From positions 1,461,058 to 1,525,057 of the forward strand of contig NZ_CP078093.1 in the NCBI RefSeq assembly GCF_019203185.1: a stretch of 64,000 nucleotides of DNA, read 5' to 3'. Positions 25,301 through 34,372 of this stretch are shown in pieces; position 1 is the stretch's first letter, and each line of letters opens with the position of its first letter. The translations under genes and the position numbers were made by a program. This DNA comes from Crassaminicella indica. Lineage in GTDB: Bacteria > Bacillota > Clostridia > Peptostreptococcales > Thermotaleaceae. A model generated the notes under the pieces. The model was not told the DNA's origin and did no database searches. It saw nothing but the letters and a program-made list of their open reading frames with translations.

Positions 25301-26497
25301 GTGAGTGATAAATTAGCAATATTAGGTGGAAAACCTGTACGAGATGAATTTTTACCTTATGGAAAACAATGTATAGATGAAGAAGATATAGAATCGGTTG
25401 TTAAAGTATTAAAGGGAGATTATCTAACAACAGGTCCGAATGTAAGAGAGTTTGAAGAAAAAGTAGCTCAATATGTAGGGGCTAAGTATGCTGTTGCAGT
25501 TTCAAATGGTACGGCAGCATTACATGCGGCATGCTTTGCTGCAGGAATACAAGAGGGAGATGAAGTGATCACCACTCCTATAACCTTTGCAGCATCTGCT
25601 AATTGTGTTTTATATCAAGGAGCAAAACCAGTATTTGCAGATATAGATCCTAAAACTTATAATATTGATGTAAAAGATATAGAAAGAAAAATTACAGATA
25701 AAACAAAAGCCATTATTCCAGTAGATTTTACAGGACAAGCAGTTGATTTAGATAAAATCATGGAATTAGCAGATAGATATAATCTTACGGTAATAGAAGA
25801 TGCAGCCCATGCATTAGGGACAGAATATAAAGGAAAAAAGATCGGGAGTATAGCACATATGACAGAGTTTAGCTTTCATCCAGTAAAACATATTACTACT
25901 GGAGAAGGTGGCATAGTTACGACAAATGATGAAGAATTATATAAAAAACTTTCACTTTTTAGAACTCATGGAATTACAAGAGATAAAGAATTGTTAGTGA
26001 ACAAAGAACAAGGTTCTTGGTATTATGAGCAGTTAGATTTAGGATATAATTATAGAATTACAGATATACAGTGTGCTTTGGGAACAAGCCAATTAGAAAA
26101 AATACAAAAATTTATAGATCGAAGAAGAGAATTGGTTAGAAAGTATAATGAACAGCTATCAGATATAGATGGAGTAATTACGCCATATGAAGAAGTATAT
26201 TCAAACTCAAGCTGGCATCTTTATATTATACAGCTAGAGCTTGAAAAGTTTAAGGCAGGGAGAAAAGAGATATTTGAAGCATTAAAGGCTGAAAATATAG
26301 GAGTGAATGTACATTACGTACCTGTATACTATCATCCATATTATCAAAAGCTTGGATATAAAAAAGGATTATGTCCAAATGCTGAAAAGTTGTATGAATG
26401 TATGATTACATTGCCATTGTTTCCTAAGATGAATGATAGAGATTTAGATGATGTAGTTAAAGCTGTAAATAAGGTTTTAAGCTACTATAGAAAGTAG
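25301..26497 (+). CDS. pseC: UDP-4-amino-4,6-dideoxy-N-acetyl-beta-L-altrosamine transaminase
   Basis: The DegT/AryC1-type aminotransferase (398 residues from the chosen start) has GTAALHAACFAAG for the PLP phosphate, VIEDAAHALGTEY holding the Asp that contacts PLP nitrogen, and FSFHPVKHITTGEGG with the PLP lysine. PseC converts the 4-keto product of PseB to the amino sugar. The GTG at 25301 is preferred to the upstream GTG at 25289 because TGGAGTGG (25285-25292) is then eight bases away. It is in the glycosylation operon. Confidence 0.9.
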   Translation: MSDKLAILGGKPVRDEFLPYGKQCIDEEDIESVVKVLKGDYLTTGPNVREFEEKVAQYVGAKYAVAVSNGTAALHAACFAAGIQEGDEVITTPITFAASANCVLYQGAKPVFADIDPKTYNIDVKDIERKITDKTKAIIPVDFTGQAVDLDKIMELADRYNLTVIEDAAHALGTEYKGKKIGSIAHMTEFSFHPVKHITTGEGGIVTTNDEELYKKLSLFRTHGITRDKELLVNKEQGSWYYEQLDLGYNYRITDIQCALGTSQLEKIQKFIDRRRELVRKYNEQLSDIDGVITPYEEVYSNSSWHLYIIQLELEKFKAGRKEIFEALKAENIGVNVHYVPVYYHPYYQKLGYKKGLCPNAEKLYECMITLPLFPKMNDRDLDDVVKAVNKVLSYYRK

Positions 26498-26506
26498 GTA
26501 GTGAAT

Positions 26507-27253
26507 ATGAGAAAAGTAGTTGCGATAATACAAGCAAGAATGGGTTCTACAAGGTTATCAGGAAAAGTAATGAAAGATTTATTTGGAAAAACTGTACTAG
26601 ATCATGTAATAACAAGAGTTAAACAAAGTGAATATATAGATGAAATAGTTATAGCTACAACTACATTAAAAAGAGATAATATAATAGTAGAAGAAGCGAA
26701 AAAATGTGGAGTAAAATACTTTAGAGGTAGCGAAGATGATGTTCTAAGTAGATATTATTATGCTGCAAAAGAAAATAATGCAGATATTGTTGTTAGGATA
26801 ACGTCAGATTGTCCATTAATTGACCCTATTGTAGTAGATGAAATTGTTAAATTTTATATAGAAAATGATTATGAAATTGTATCAAATGCAGGAGTAGATT
26901 TAAGTCAGAGAACGTATCCACGAGGACTTGATACAGAAGTATTCTCATTTGAAGTTTTAGAAAATGCATTTAAAAACGCTAAAGAAAAATATCAAAGAGA
27001 ACATGTTACACCATATATATATGAAAATAGTAAAAAAATCTACTACTATAAAAATGACATAGATTATTCAAAATATAGGTGGACATTAGATACAAAAGAG
27101 GATTTTGAATTAATTAGAGAAATTTATAAATATTTTTACAGGGGAGAACATGATTTTTATAGTGATCAAATTTTAAATTTAATGAAGAAAGAACCTGAAT
27201 TAGTTAAAATTAATGAAAATATAGAACAAAAAAAGATAAAAAGTAATTCTTAA
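26507..27253 (+). CDS. SpsF-like cytidylyltransferase
   Basis: The 248-residue protein starts RKVVAIIQARMGSTRLSGKV, the nucleotide-binding signature of the COG1861/SpsF family, and has DIVVRITSDCPLIDP. In nonulosonic acid clusters such a protein stands where PseF (CMP-pseudaminic acid synthetase) is expected, and no separate pseF is present, so CMP activation of the sugar is the most likely job. The ATG at 26507 is used; a GTG at 26501 is possible but badly spaced. Substrate is inferred from context only. Confidence 0.75.
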   Translation: MRKVVAIIQARMGSTRLSGKVMKDLFGKTVLDHVITRVKQSEYIDEIVIATTTLKRDNIIVEEAKKCGVKYFRGSEDDVLSRYYYAAKENNADIVVRITSDCPLIDPIVVDEIVKFYIENDYEIVSNAGVDLSQRTYPRGLDTEVFSFEVLENAFKNAKEKYQREHVTPYIYENSKKIYYYKNDIDYSKYRWTLDTKEDFELIREIYKYFYRGEHDFYSDQILNLMKKEPELVKINENIEQKKIKSNS

Positions 27254-27277
27254 ATAATAGATAGTGGAGGCGTTAAA

Positions 27278-27913
27278 GTGATAATAACACTTTTATGTGA
27301 TAATCCGAATAGTTGGATTAGACCATATATAGAAGAATTAGTGGAAGAATTAACTGAGCTTAATCATGAAGTTTATTTTATAGATCGCTATAAAGAAATA
27401 AAGAATGGACATATAGCATTTTTTTTAGGGTGTGAAAAAATTATTCCGAAAAAATATTTAAACTTGAATAAACACAATTTAGTTATACATGAAAGTGCTC
27501 TTCCAAAGGGAAAAGGATGGAGTCCATTAACTTGGCAGGTGCTTGAAGGTGAAAATCAAATACCAATTACATTATTTGAAGCTGTTGAAAAGGTAGATGC
27601 TGGAGATATTTATCTTCAAGATATAATAAAACTTGATGGTACAGAATTACTTACTGAAATAAAACATAAACAAGGAATAATGACTAAAAAATTAGTATTA
27701 GAATTTATAAAGAAATATCCTAACATAACATGCAAAAAACAAGAAGGAGAAGAATCCTTTTATAAGAGAAGGACACCTAAAGATAGTGAATTGGATGTGA
27801 ATAAAACAATAAAAGAACAATTCAACTTACTTAGAGTGGTAGATAATGAAAGATATCCTGCTTTCTTTTTTATAGATGGACAAAAATATACTATAAGAAT
27901 ATATAAGGAGTGA
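27278..27913 (+). CDS. Formyltransferase-family protein 1
   Basis: The 211-residue protein has the formyltransferase pattern in reduced form: IAFFLGCEKIIPKKYL, then VIHESALPKGKGWSPLTWQVLEGE, and VDAGDIYLQ with the conserved Asp. The usual Asn-His-Asp triad would be represented by His of IHESALP and Asp of VDAGD; the Asn position is less clear. Relatives use N10-formyl-tetrahydrofolate to formylate amino sugars. It begins with a GTG after GGAGGCG. Two such genes side by side in a pse operon are notable. Confidence 0.7.
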   Translation: MIITLLCDNPNSWIRPYIEELVEELTELNHEVYFIDRYKEIKNGHIAFFLGCEKIIPKKYLNLNKHNLVIHESALPKGKGWSPLTWQVLEGENQIPITLFEAVEKVDAGDIYLQDIIKLDGTELLTEIKHKQGIMTKKLVLEFIKKYPNITCKKQEGEESFYKRRTPKDSELDVNKTIKEQFNLLRVVDNERYPAFFFIDGQKYTIRIYKE

Positions 27914-27917
27914 TTGA

Positions 27918-28565
27918 GTGAAAATTGCTTATTGGGGTCATTATAAACAAATAATACATTCTAAAAACATTCGAAATATTAAATATTTTGTTTTTGAGAA
28001 TGAAAAAAGTCCAAAAGAATTACTAGAGTATGCTAGAAAAAATAATGTAAGATATTATTTAATAAAATCTAAAAATGATATGTTAAATATATTAAAGGAT
28101 GAAGAAATACCAGATTTGACTATAGTGGGAAGTTTTGGTAAGATTTTTACACCAGAAATGATAGAATATGTAGAGAGGAAGATTATAAATATTCATCCAG
28201 GGATTTTACCTTTCTATAGAGGAAGACACCCTTTACCACAGGCTATTTTAAATAAAGAAACAGAAATGGGAATTACAGCTCATGTATTAAACCAAGAAAT
28301 AGATTATGGGGAAATAATAACTTTAAAAAAATTAAAAATTGATTATTCAAAAAGCTATAAATTTAATGAACAAAAATTATATAATTTAGTTCCTGATGTA
28401 TTTGATGAAACTATTAAAAAATATATAAAACGAGAAATAAAATTTTTAGTAAACAAAGGTAAAAAAGGAACTTATTATAAACCGTTAAATAAGAATCTAT
28501 TAAGAAAAGTAATAAATAGCAACATACTGAAGGAGTTATTTTATGATGAGAAAAATAGCAATTAG
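27918..28565 (+). CDS. Formyltransferase-family protein 2
   Basis: The 215-residue protein has a more typical formyltransferase core: SFGKIFTPEMIEY, then NIHPGILPFYRGRHPLPQAIL and GITAHVLNQEIDYGEII, with His of NIHPG and Asp of IDYGE as the likely catalytic residues. Formylation of an amino sugar in the cluster is the likely reaction. It starts with a GTG five bases after the previous stop (AAGGAGTG is the ribosome site) and overlaps the WbqC gene by 23 bases. Together with formyltransferase 1 it may replace the missing PseH acetyltransferase. Confidence 0.75.
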   Translation: MKIAYWGHYKQIIHSKNIRNIKYFVFENEKSPKELLEYARKNNVRYYLIKSKNDMLNILKDEEIPDLTIVGSFGKIFTPEMIEYVERKIINIHPGILPFYRGRHPLPQAILNKETEMGITAHVLNQEIDYGEIITLKKLKIDYSKSYKFNEQKLYNLVPDVFDETIKKYIKREIKFLVNKGKKGTYYKPLNKNLLRKVINSNILKELFYDEKNSN

Positions 28566-29247
28566 TCAACCAAGATACTTACCTGCTTGCAATTATATTG
28601 AGAGAATGATCATTTCAGATGTTTTTGTTATGCTAGATAATGTTCAGCATCAAAAGAGAGCTTTTGAACATAGAAATAGAATACGTACAACTAATGGATG
28701 TTGCTGGTTATCAATTCCTATTGATAGAAAAAATTCTAAAAGTGATAAGATAAAAGATTTATTAGTATTAAATGATGAAAGTTGGGAAGAGAACCACTAT
28801 AAAAATTTTGTGCACAATTATAAAAAAACACCTTTTTATGATGAGATAATTAAATTATTAGAAGAATTTTATTCGAAAAAAAGAATATATTTTAATGAAG
28901 TTGTTAGGGATATGTTAAATATTTTAATTAATTATTTGGAACTAAAAGTTAAGGTTGAATGGGCTTCAAATTATATTTGGAAATGTAAAAAAGATGATCT
29001 ATTAATTGAAATCACTAAATATTTTGATGGTGATATATATATATCAGGACCTAATGGTAGAAATTACATTGATAAAAATAAATTTATAAAAAATGATATA
29101 GAATTAGTTTTTCATGAATACAATCATCCTGTATATAATCAAATTTGGGGAGATTTCATTCCATATATGACAATATGGGATATGCTATTTTATTGTGGAA
29201 AAGATACTGTTAAATATATTAAAACTGGATTTTTGAAAAAGGAGTAA
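28543..29247 (+). CDS. WbqC-like family protein
   Basis: The 234-residue protein begins RKIAISQPRYLPACNYIERM and continues FVMLDNVQHQKRAFEHRNRI, then LSIPI, the marks of the WbqC family found in O-antigen and flagellar sugar clusters. Its reaction is not firmly established; members occur with genes for unusual amino-sugar modification. AAGGAG at 28529-28534 is the ribosome site, and the gene overlaps the end of the formyltransferase gene, so they are coupled. Confidence 0.8.
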   Translation: MMRKIAISQPRYLPACNYIERMIISDVFVMLDNVQHQKRAFEHRNRIRTTNGCCWLSIPIDRKNSKSDKIKDLLVLNDESWEENHYKNFVHNYKKTPFYDEIIKLLEEFYSKKRIYFNEVVRDMLNILINYLELKVKVEWASNYIWKCKKDDLLIEITKYFDGDIYISGPNGRNYIDKNKFIKNDIELVFHEYNHPVYNQIWGDFIPYMTIWDMLFYCGKDTVKYIKTGFLKKE

Positions 29248-29252
29248 TTAAT

Positions 29253-30293
29253 ATGCAAATAGGAAATAAGAAAATTGGTGAAGGATACCCCTGTTTTATT
29301 ATAGGTGAGATAGGAAGTAATCATAATCAAGACTTAAATACTGCTTATAGACTAATAGATATGGCTTGTGAAGCAGGTGTGGATGCTGTAAAATTTCAAA
29401 CTTTAAAACCTAACGATATTGCAAAAATGGATACGCCAGCTAATGTTTATGGAGAAGCTGAATTTACAAAGGGTAAAAAATATTGGCATGAAGTGCTTAA
29501 TGATATAGTAATGCCATATGAATGGCATAAAGAATTATTTCAATATGCAAAATTGAAAGGGTTAATAGTATTTTCGACTCCTGAGAGTATTGAAGCTGTA
29601 GATTTATTAGAAGAACTTGAAGTGCCAGTATATAAAATTGCCTCTATGGATATAGGATATAAGCAGCTATTAGAAAGAATAGGGAAAACAAACAAGCCTG
29701 TAATATTATCATCAGGAATAGCTTCAGTGAAGGATATTTTTGATGCTATAGAAATATTGAGGAAAAATGGGACAAATGAAATTGCATTATTACACTGTGT
29801 TTCAGACTATCCTCCTAAATATGACTATATGTCATTAGAAATGATTAATTATTACAAAAATACTTTTAATATTCCGATAGGCTTATCAGATCATTGTGAA
29901 GATAACCTATTAGATGGTGTAGCTGTAGCTTTAGGTGCAAAGATAATAGAAAAACATATTACATTAGATAAGCGTAATCCTGGACCAGATCATAGTTTTG
30001 CCTTGGATAAAAAAGGATTGAAAAATTTAGTGCAAACAGTGAGAAATGTTGAGAAAGCTATACCTATTAATGAAAAACTATTTGAAAGTAAAAATAGAAA
30101 AAAGGAGCTATATGGTAGAAGTATTATATGTATAAAAAGTAAAAAGGCTGGAGAACAGATACTGCTAAAAGATATAGATTTTAAAAGACCTGGTAATGGA
30201 ATAACTCCTAAAGATGTGGAAAAAATTATAGGTTTAACATTAAAAAATGATATTGAAAAAAATCATGTTCTTAGATGGGAGGATTTTCAATGA
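29253..30293 (+). CDS. pseI: Pseudaminic acid synthase
   Basis: The 346-residue NeuB-family enzyme condenses phosphoenolpyruvate with a 2,4-diacylamido-trideoxyhexose to give the nine-carbon acid. GEIGSNHNQDLNTAYRLID, AVKFQTLKP, PVYKIASMDIGY, LLHCVSDYPP and EKHITLDKRNPGPDHSFALD are family motifs; the C-terminal SAF domain is at about residues 285-340. The GPDHSFALD form and clustering with PseB/C/G favour PseI over NeuB or LegI. The last codon region overlaps the next start. Confidence 0.9.
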   Translation: MQIGNKKIGEGYPCFIIGEIGSNHNQDLNTAYRLIDMACEAGVDAVKFQTLKPNDIAKMDTPANVYGEAEFTKGKKYWHEVLNDIVMPYEWHKELFQYAKLKGLIVFSTPESIEAVDLLEELEVPVYKIASMDIGYKQLLERIGKTNKPVILSSGIASVKDIFDAIEILRKNGTNEIALLHCVSDYPPKYDYMSLEMINYYKNTFNIPIGLSDHCEDNLLDGVAVALGAKIIEKHITLDKRNPGPDHSFALDKKGLKNLVQTVRNVEKAIPINEKLFESKNRKKELYGRSIICIKSKKAGEQILLKDIDFKRPGNGITPKDVEKIIGLTLKNDIEKNHVLRWEDFQ

Positions 30294-30973
30294 AGAAAAT
30301 CTTAGTTGTAGCTGCTCATCCAGATGATGAAATATTAGGGTTAGGCGGAACTATAAGAAAGCATGTAAATAATGGTGATATAGTAGATTGTGTTATTTTA
30401 GGAGAGGGAATGACATCAAGGACTGTAAGAAGAGAAGATATAGATAGTACGTTATTAGATGATTTGCATAATGATACACTTAAAGCAGCAGAAATAGTTG
30501 GTTTTAGAAATATATATTTTTCAAATTTTCCGGATAATAGATTTGACTCAGTAGATTTATTAGATATTATTAAAGAAGTAGAAAAACATATAAAGGATAT
30601 TAGACCGGATATAGTATATACTCACCATTATGGTGATTTAAACATAGATCATAGAAAAACTTTTGAAGCTGCTTTAACAGCATGCAGACCAGTAGGAGAT
30701 TATTGTGTAAAAGAAATATATTGTTTTGAAACACCGTCTTCTACAGAGTGGAATTTTAAATATGAAGACAATACATTTAAACCGAATGTGTTTATAGATA
30801 TAGAGGAAACTTTAAAAGATAAATTAAATGCTATGAATTGTTATAAAACAGAGTTAGGACAATATCCCCATCCAAGGTCATTAAAGGCTTTGGAAATTAT
30901 AGGACAAAGATGGGGAACTGTGGTAGGTAAAAAATATGTAGAAGCCTTCGAACTTATTAGAAAGGTAGATTAG
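30290..30973 (+). CDS. PIG-L family deacetylase
   Basis: The 227-residue protein has the zinc-binding AHPDDEILGLGG at its N terminus and HHYGDLNIDHR in the middle, the two metal-ligand motifs of the PIG-L/LmbE family. These hydrolases remove acetyl groups from sugar amines. The ATG at 30290 overlaps the pseI stop (ATGA), so the two are coupled; an upstream start at 30275 is less likely since GGGAGGA lies at 30278-30284. In this cluster it could expose an amine for formylation. That order of events is inference. Confidence 0.82.
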   Translation: MKKILVVAAHPDDEILGLGGTIRKHVNNGDIVDCVILGEGMTSRTVRREDIDSTLLDDLHNDTLKAAEIVGFRNIYFSNFPDNRFDSVDLLDIIKEVEKHIKDIRPDIVYTHHYGDLNIDHRKTFEAALTACRPVGDYCVKEIYCFETPSSTEWNFKYEDNTFKPNVFIDIEETLKDKLNAMNCYKTELGQYPHPRSLKALEIIGQRWGTVVGKKYVEAFELIRKVD

Positions 30974-30974
30974 A

Positions 30975-32033
30975 ATGAAGACTGTAGCCTTTAGAGCAGA
31001 TGGTGGTCAAAATGTAGGTATGGGTCATGTAATGCGTTGTCTGTCGCTTGCGAAAGAGTTTAGAAGAAATGGATATAAAGTATATTTCATAAGTAAGCTT
31101 ACAGAAGGAATTAAAAAAATAGAAGAAGCAGGATTTGAAGTAATAAAGCTTACTAGTAAAGGAAAAATTAGTTCTAAAGAATTTTATTATGGAGATATAA
31201 AAGAATTAAAAAAAGAAGCAGAAGAAATGATTGATTTCAATAAAAAGTATAATATAGAAATACTTTTCATTGATACTTATAATGTAACAAAAGAATATTT
31301 TTTAAGCATAAAGCCATATGTAACTAAATTAGCCTATATAGATGATGTGAATAAATTTGTTTATCCAGTAGATATTTTGATTAATGGTAATATTACTGGT
31401 GAATATATGGATTATAAGAAATATTCAGAAGATGAAATTATGCTTTTAGGACCTAAGTATAATCTTATAAGGGATGAATTTAGAAATCTTCCAGAGCGAG
31501 AAATAAATAAAGAAGTAAAAGAAATAATGATAACTACAGGTGGATCTGATCCTCATAATATGAGTACTAAGTTGTTATACATGTTATTGGAAGATAATAA
31601 AATTGGTAAGCTGAGATTTAATGTTATAGTAGGAAATGGATTTATAAATAAAGAAGAACTAAGTAAAATCAGCAAACAAAACAAAAACGTTGTACTGTAT
31701 GAAAATGTAAAAAGAATATCTGAAATAATGCTTAGATCTGATATAGCAATATCTTCTGGAGGTAGTACGTTGTATGAGTTGTGTGCTTGTGGAACGCCAA
31801 CCATGGCTTTTATATTGGCAGATAATCAAGAATTTATTGTTGAAAAAATGGATGAATATGGTTATGTTAAGAGTTTAGAATGGTATAATAAAATAGATAA
31901 AGATATATTCTTAAGTAAATTGAAATCATTAGTATTTGATTATAATTTAAGACAAGTTATAAGTCAAAAGGGACAAAAACTTCTTGATGGAAATGGTGCT
32001 AGTAGAGTTGTGAAAAAAGTAAGTAAGAGTTAA
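30975..32033 (+). CDS. pseG: UDP-2,4-diacetamido-2,4,6-trideoxy-beta-L-altropyranose hydrolase
   Basis: The 352-residue protein starts VAFRADGGQNVGMGHVMRCLSLA cut short here to its core GGQNVGMGHVMRC, which is the PseG signature, and has ITTGGSDPHNMS and AISSGGSTLYELCACGTPT, typical of GT-B-fold enzymes. PseG removes UDP to free the hexose for PseI. It follows the deacetylase gene by one base. No pseH acetyltransferase is found next to it, although PseG and PseH are often neighbours or fused. It closes the island. Confidence 0.9.
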   Translation: MKTVAFRADGGQNVGMGHVMRCLSLAKEFRRNGYKVYFISKLTEGIKKIEEAGFEVIKLTSKGKISSKEFYYGDIKELKKEAEEMIDFNKKYNIEILFIDTYNVTKEYFLSIKPYVTKLAYIDDVNKFVYPVDILINGNITGEYMDYKKYSEDEIMLLGPKYNLIRDEFRNLPEREINKEVKEIMITTGGSDPHNMSTKLLYMLLEDNKIGKLRFNVIVGNGFINKEELSKISKQNKNVVLYENVKRISEIMLRSDIAISSGGSTLYELCACGTPTMAFILADNQEFIVEKMDEYGYVKSLEWYNKIDKDIFLSKLKSLVFDYNLRQVISQKGQKLLDGNGASRVVKKVSKS

Positions 32034-32134
32034 ATCGTAGATATATAGGAATACCAAAATTTATATGAGATAATGTTTTTATAAAAATTATGGAGGTGTT
32101 ATCTATCTTTTTTGAAATCGACAACTAAATATTA

Positions 32135-32161
32135 TAAAGAAATAATAAGAAATACCGATAC
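32135..32161 (+). promoter_or_regulatory. Sigma-D-like promoter of yjfB
   Basis: TAAA (32135-32138), 15 bases, ACCGATAC (32154-32161). One mismatch at each end of the -10 relative to GCCGATAA. Confidence 0.55.
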
Positions 32162-32209
32162 ATTAATAAGAGGATAAAAGATAAAAAAATAATAAAAGGA
32201 GCTGATCCT

Positions 32210-32386
32210 ATGGATATTGCAGCTATGTCAACAATAATGAGCCAAGAGAAGGTTATGCAGCAGGCAAGTTTATCAGTAATGAAAATGGCAATGGACACAT
32301 CGAAGTCACAATCTGTTGAATTAACAAAAATGATGGAACAGTCAGTAAATCCTCATGTTGGTGGGAACATCGATATAAAGTTATAG
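32210..32386 (+). CDS. YjfB family putative motility protein
   Basis: The 58-residue peptide DIAAMSTIMSQEKVMQQASL followed by MKMAMDTSKSQSVELTKMMEQ matches the YjfB family, small proteins tied to motility in Firmicutes and proteobacteria. AAAGGAGCTGAT at 32196-32207 supplies the ribosome site. A sigma-D-like promoter lies about 50 bases upstream, and Bacillus yjfB is likewise a sigma-D gene, which supports the call. Molecular role is unknown. Confidence 0.8.
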   Translation: MDIAAMSTIMSQEKVMQQASLSVMKMAMDTSKSQSVELTKMMEQSVNPHVGGNIDIKL

Positions 32387-32431
32387 GGGTTAGGATGTTA
32401 TACAAATGAAGAGTTAGAAAAGTTATTTAGA

Positions 32432-32461
32432 GAGAATAAGAAGCTCTTGGGGGTAATGCTC
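32432..32461. terminator. Hairpin between yjfB and the RCC1 gene
   Basis: AAGCTCTTGG pairs with CCAAGAGCTT around GGGTAATGCT. Flanking genes converge. No strong T run is present, so termination efficiency is unsure. Confidence 0.6.
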
Positions 32462-32479
32462 CAAGAGCTTAACTGTTAC

Positions 32480-33841
32480 CTAGACATCTCCACAATCATT
32501 TTTTACTCCCCAAATGATCCCTTGATTATCTATAATATAAATATTATAATCTTGGTCACTTGAAGGAAATTTTTTTATATCACTCATGATTTTAACCGGT
32601 GCTTTTGAACCCGCTTTTTTTTCATCCCATAATGTTCTATCAGCACCTACAAAGACTTCATTATTTTCTGTTAAAATATATAAATGATGCTTTTCCGCTT
32701 GAGTAAAGGTATATAAAGAACAAATATCTTTTACATGATCAAAAATTTTAACAGGATTATTTTCTGTCTTTGCATCATTATTGATATAAGTACATTCCAT
32801 TTCGTTAAGTCGTACTCCCCAAGCCCATAATTCTCCATTTTTTTTGATGGCATAATGAAATTCTTCAGGAGTTAGATACAATTCTTTCACATCGTCTAAA
32901 ACTTTTTTAGAAGGGTTTCCAACTAAATCCCAAAGTTCTCCGTTTTTCTTTAATACAAAATTATTAAAGTCTACATCCGTATAAACTTTCTCTACATCAT
33001 CCATGATTTTCTTAGGAGCATATACAGGGGTATTGTTACCATCTTCTATTTGATAGTTGGAGTTAGATCCATATCCCCAGAGCTCATTATTTGTCTTTAA
33101 AATAAAAACATTACTTCCATCAGTACTTACACTTTTTACCCCATCTAATATCTTTTTAGGTGTATAACAAGGATCAGTAGATCCATTTCCAAGTATTGCT
33201 TCACCTAAAAATCCATGATTATCTCCCCAAGTGAAAAGATCATCATTTTCTAATATTGCATAACTAAGTCCATTCCATAAACAAGCTGTTTTGACATGCT
33301 CTAATATTTTTACTGGTTTAAGTACAGGATCACAATGTCCTACTCCAAGCTTGCCTCTTGCATTAAAACCACATGCCCACAATTCTCCATTTTCTGTAAT
33401 ATAAGCTGTGCCACCTTGATTAGGAACTGTCGCTTTAACGTGATCTGCAAGCTTAAAAGGTTCCTTTCGATCTATAGTAGTTCCATCTCCTAACTGACCA
33501 TATTTATTATCTCCCCAAATCCAAAGTTCTCCATTTTTCTTAATAGCTTTGATATTAAATCCTCTATTAAAAGATGCTGTTTTAACATTCGTTAATACCT
33601 TAACTGGCTTCTCATTGCCTCTAATTGTAAAAAGATCTCCATTTTTTGATAAAGCTAATGCTTGACCTCTATCCATATCTAGAATTTTCATATTATCTTC
33701 AATGGGTTTTAAATTTATTTTTCTAGTATCTTGTTCAGCTGCATAAGACGTATCAATGGACATATCTTTATTACTTTCACTATACGTGAAACTTAATAAA
33801 GTAATGATACAAAGACAAATCCCTATGATTTTTTTAATCAT
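32480..33841 (-). CDS. Exported RCC1-repeat protein
   Basis: The 453-residue protein has an N-terminal signal peptide (MIKKIIGICLCIITLLSFTYS) shown here as basic start, hydrophobic core and a cut near residue 23 or 35. The rest is a string of about eight repeats of the form KKNGELWIWGDNKYGQLGDG and NNELWGYGSNS, typical of RCC1 beta-propeller proteins. Bacterial secreted RCC1 proteins are thought to mediate protein-protein contacts on the cell surface; no catalytic site is seen. AGGAGGGATAAG precedes the ATG. It is transcribed opposite to the motility genes and looks like an accessory gene. Confidence 0.8.
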   Translation of the reverse strand: MIKKIIGICLCIITLLSFTYSESNKDMSIDTSYAAEQDTRKINLKPIEDNMKILDMDRGQALALSKNGDLFTIRGNEKPVKVLTNVKTASFNRGFNIKAIKKNGELWIWGDNKYGQLGDGTTIDRKEPFKLADHVKATVPNQGGTAYITENGELWACGFNARGKLGVGHCDPVLKPVKILEHVKTACLWNGLSYAILENDDLFTWGDNHGFLGEAILGNGSTDPCYTPKKILDGVKSVSTDGSNVFILKTNNELWGYGSNSNYQIEDGNNTPVYAPKKIMDDVEKVYTDVDFNNFVLKKNGELWDLVGNPSKKVLDDVKELYLTPEEFHYAIKKNGELWAWGVRLNEMECTYINNDAKTENNPVKIFDHVKDICSLYTFTQAEKHHLYILTENNEVFVGADRTLWDEKKAGSKAPVKIMSDIKKFPSSDQDYNIYIIDNQGIIWGVKNDCGDV

Positions 33842-33885
33842 CTTATCCCTCCTCGGTTTTAAACGCTGATAAGATTATAGCATAA

Positions 33886-33917
33886 AAAAGGAATTACCAT
33901 GTTATAATATGGTAATT
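33886..33917 (-). terminator. Terminator of the truncated minus-strand gene
   Basis: GAATTACCAT (33891-33900) pairs with ATGGTAATTC (33908-33917), and the minus strand then reads CTTTTTTATG. Confidence 0.75.
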
Positions 33918-33933
33918 CTTTATAAGTTTTATT

Positions 33934-34170
33934 TTATGGATGATGTTTTGCAATAACTTGTGCATTGGTGGATATAACTCTCCACGGATCATAAAAAACA
34001 CAACCATGATTAGCACGTTTACCATTAAAATAATATCTGTTATATTTGTAAATTGTACCATCTTTGTCTAATGACTTTTCAAACGGAGTATGTTTATCAT
34101 TTGCTGAATATCCATATGGGTTTGTTGTATTACCTGTGTAAGTATTGGGGCGAAAAAGGGAAATGCCCAC
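33934..34170 (-). pseudogene. C-terminal remnant of an unrecognised gene
   Basis: About 70 residues (YTGNTTNPYGYSANDKHTPF and, later, HGCVFYDPWRVISTNAQVIA) remain before a stop and a good terminator, so this looks like the true 3' end of a gene. The 5' part is missing: the frame begins at a GTG in sequence that resembles an insertion-sequence end. No family is recognised. It may be the tail of a secreted or toxin-like protein, but that cannot be shown. Confidence 0.4.
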
Positions 34171-34307
34171 CTGTGGTAAGATAGTTGTCGTAGGAGAGAA
34201 TTTATGATATTCTCGAATAAAGATAAAAAAGGGTTGCCTGTTAAGGTGGAAACTTAAATATCAAACCTCTCATGAAGCCACCTCTTAATGTCTCGGTGGT
34301 AGTTCAC
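34160..34307 (+). mobile_element. Possible right-end remnant of an IS200/IS605-type element
   Basis: The stretch ending CCACCTCTTAATGTCTCGG then TGGTAGTTCAC has a terminal hairpin (CCACC with GGTGG) and a preceding GGTTGCCTGTTAAGGTGGAA segment. It resembles the 3' ends of TnpB-bearing elements in Firmicutes, where the omega RNA scaffold lies. No tnpA or tnpB frame is present. The rest of the 200-base gap to 34372 shows only AT-rich sequence. Confidence 0.35.
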
Positions 34308-34372
34308 TAATTGTAAAATAAATATTAATTGCTATTATGAAGTAAATATTAATAATTCAGAGGTGAGTAATT

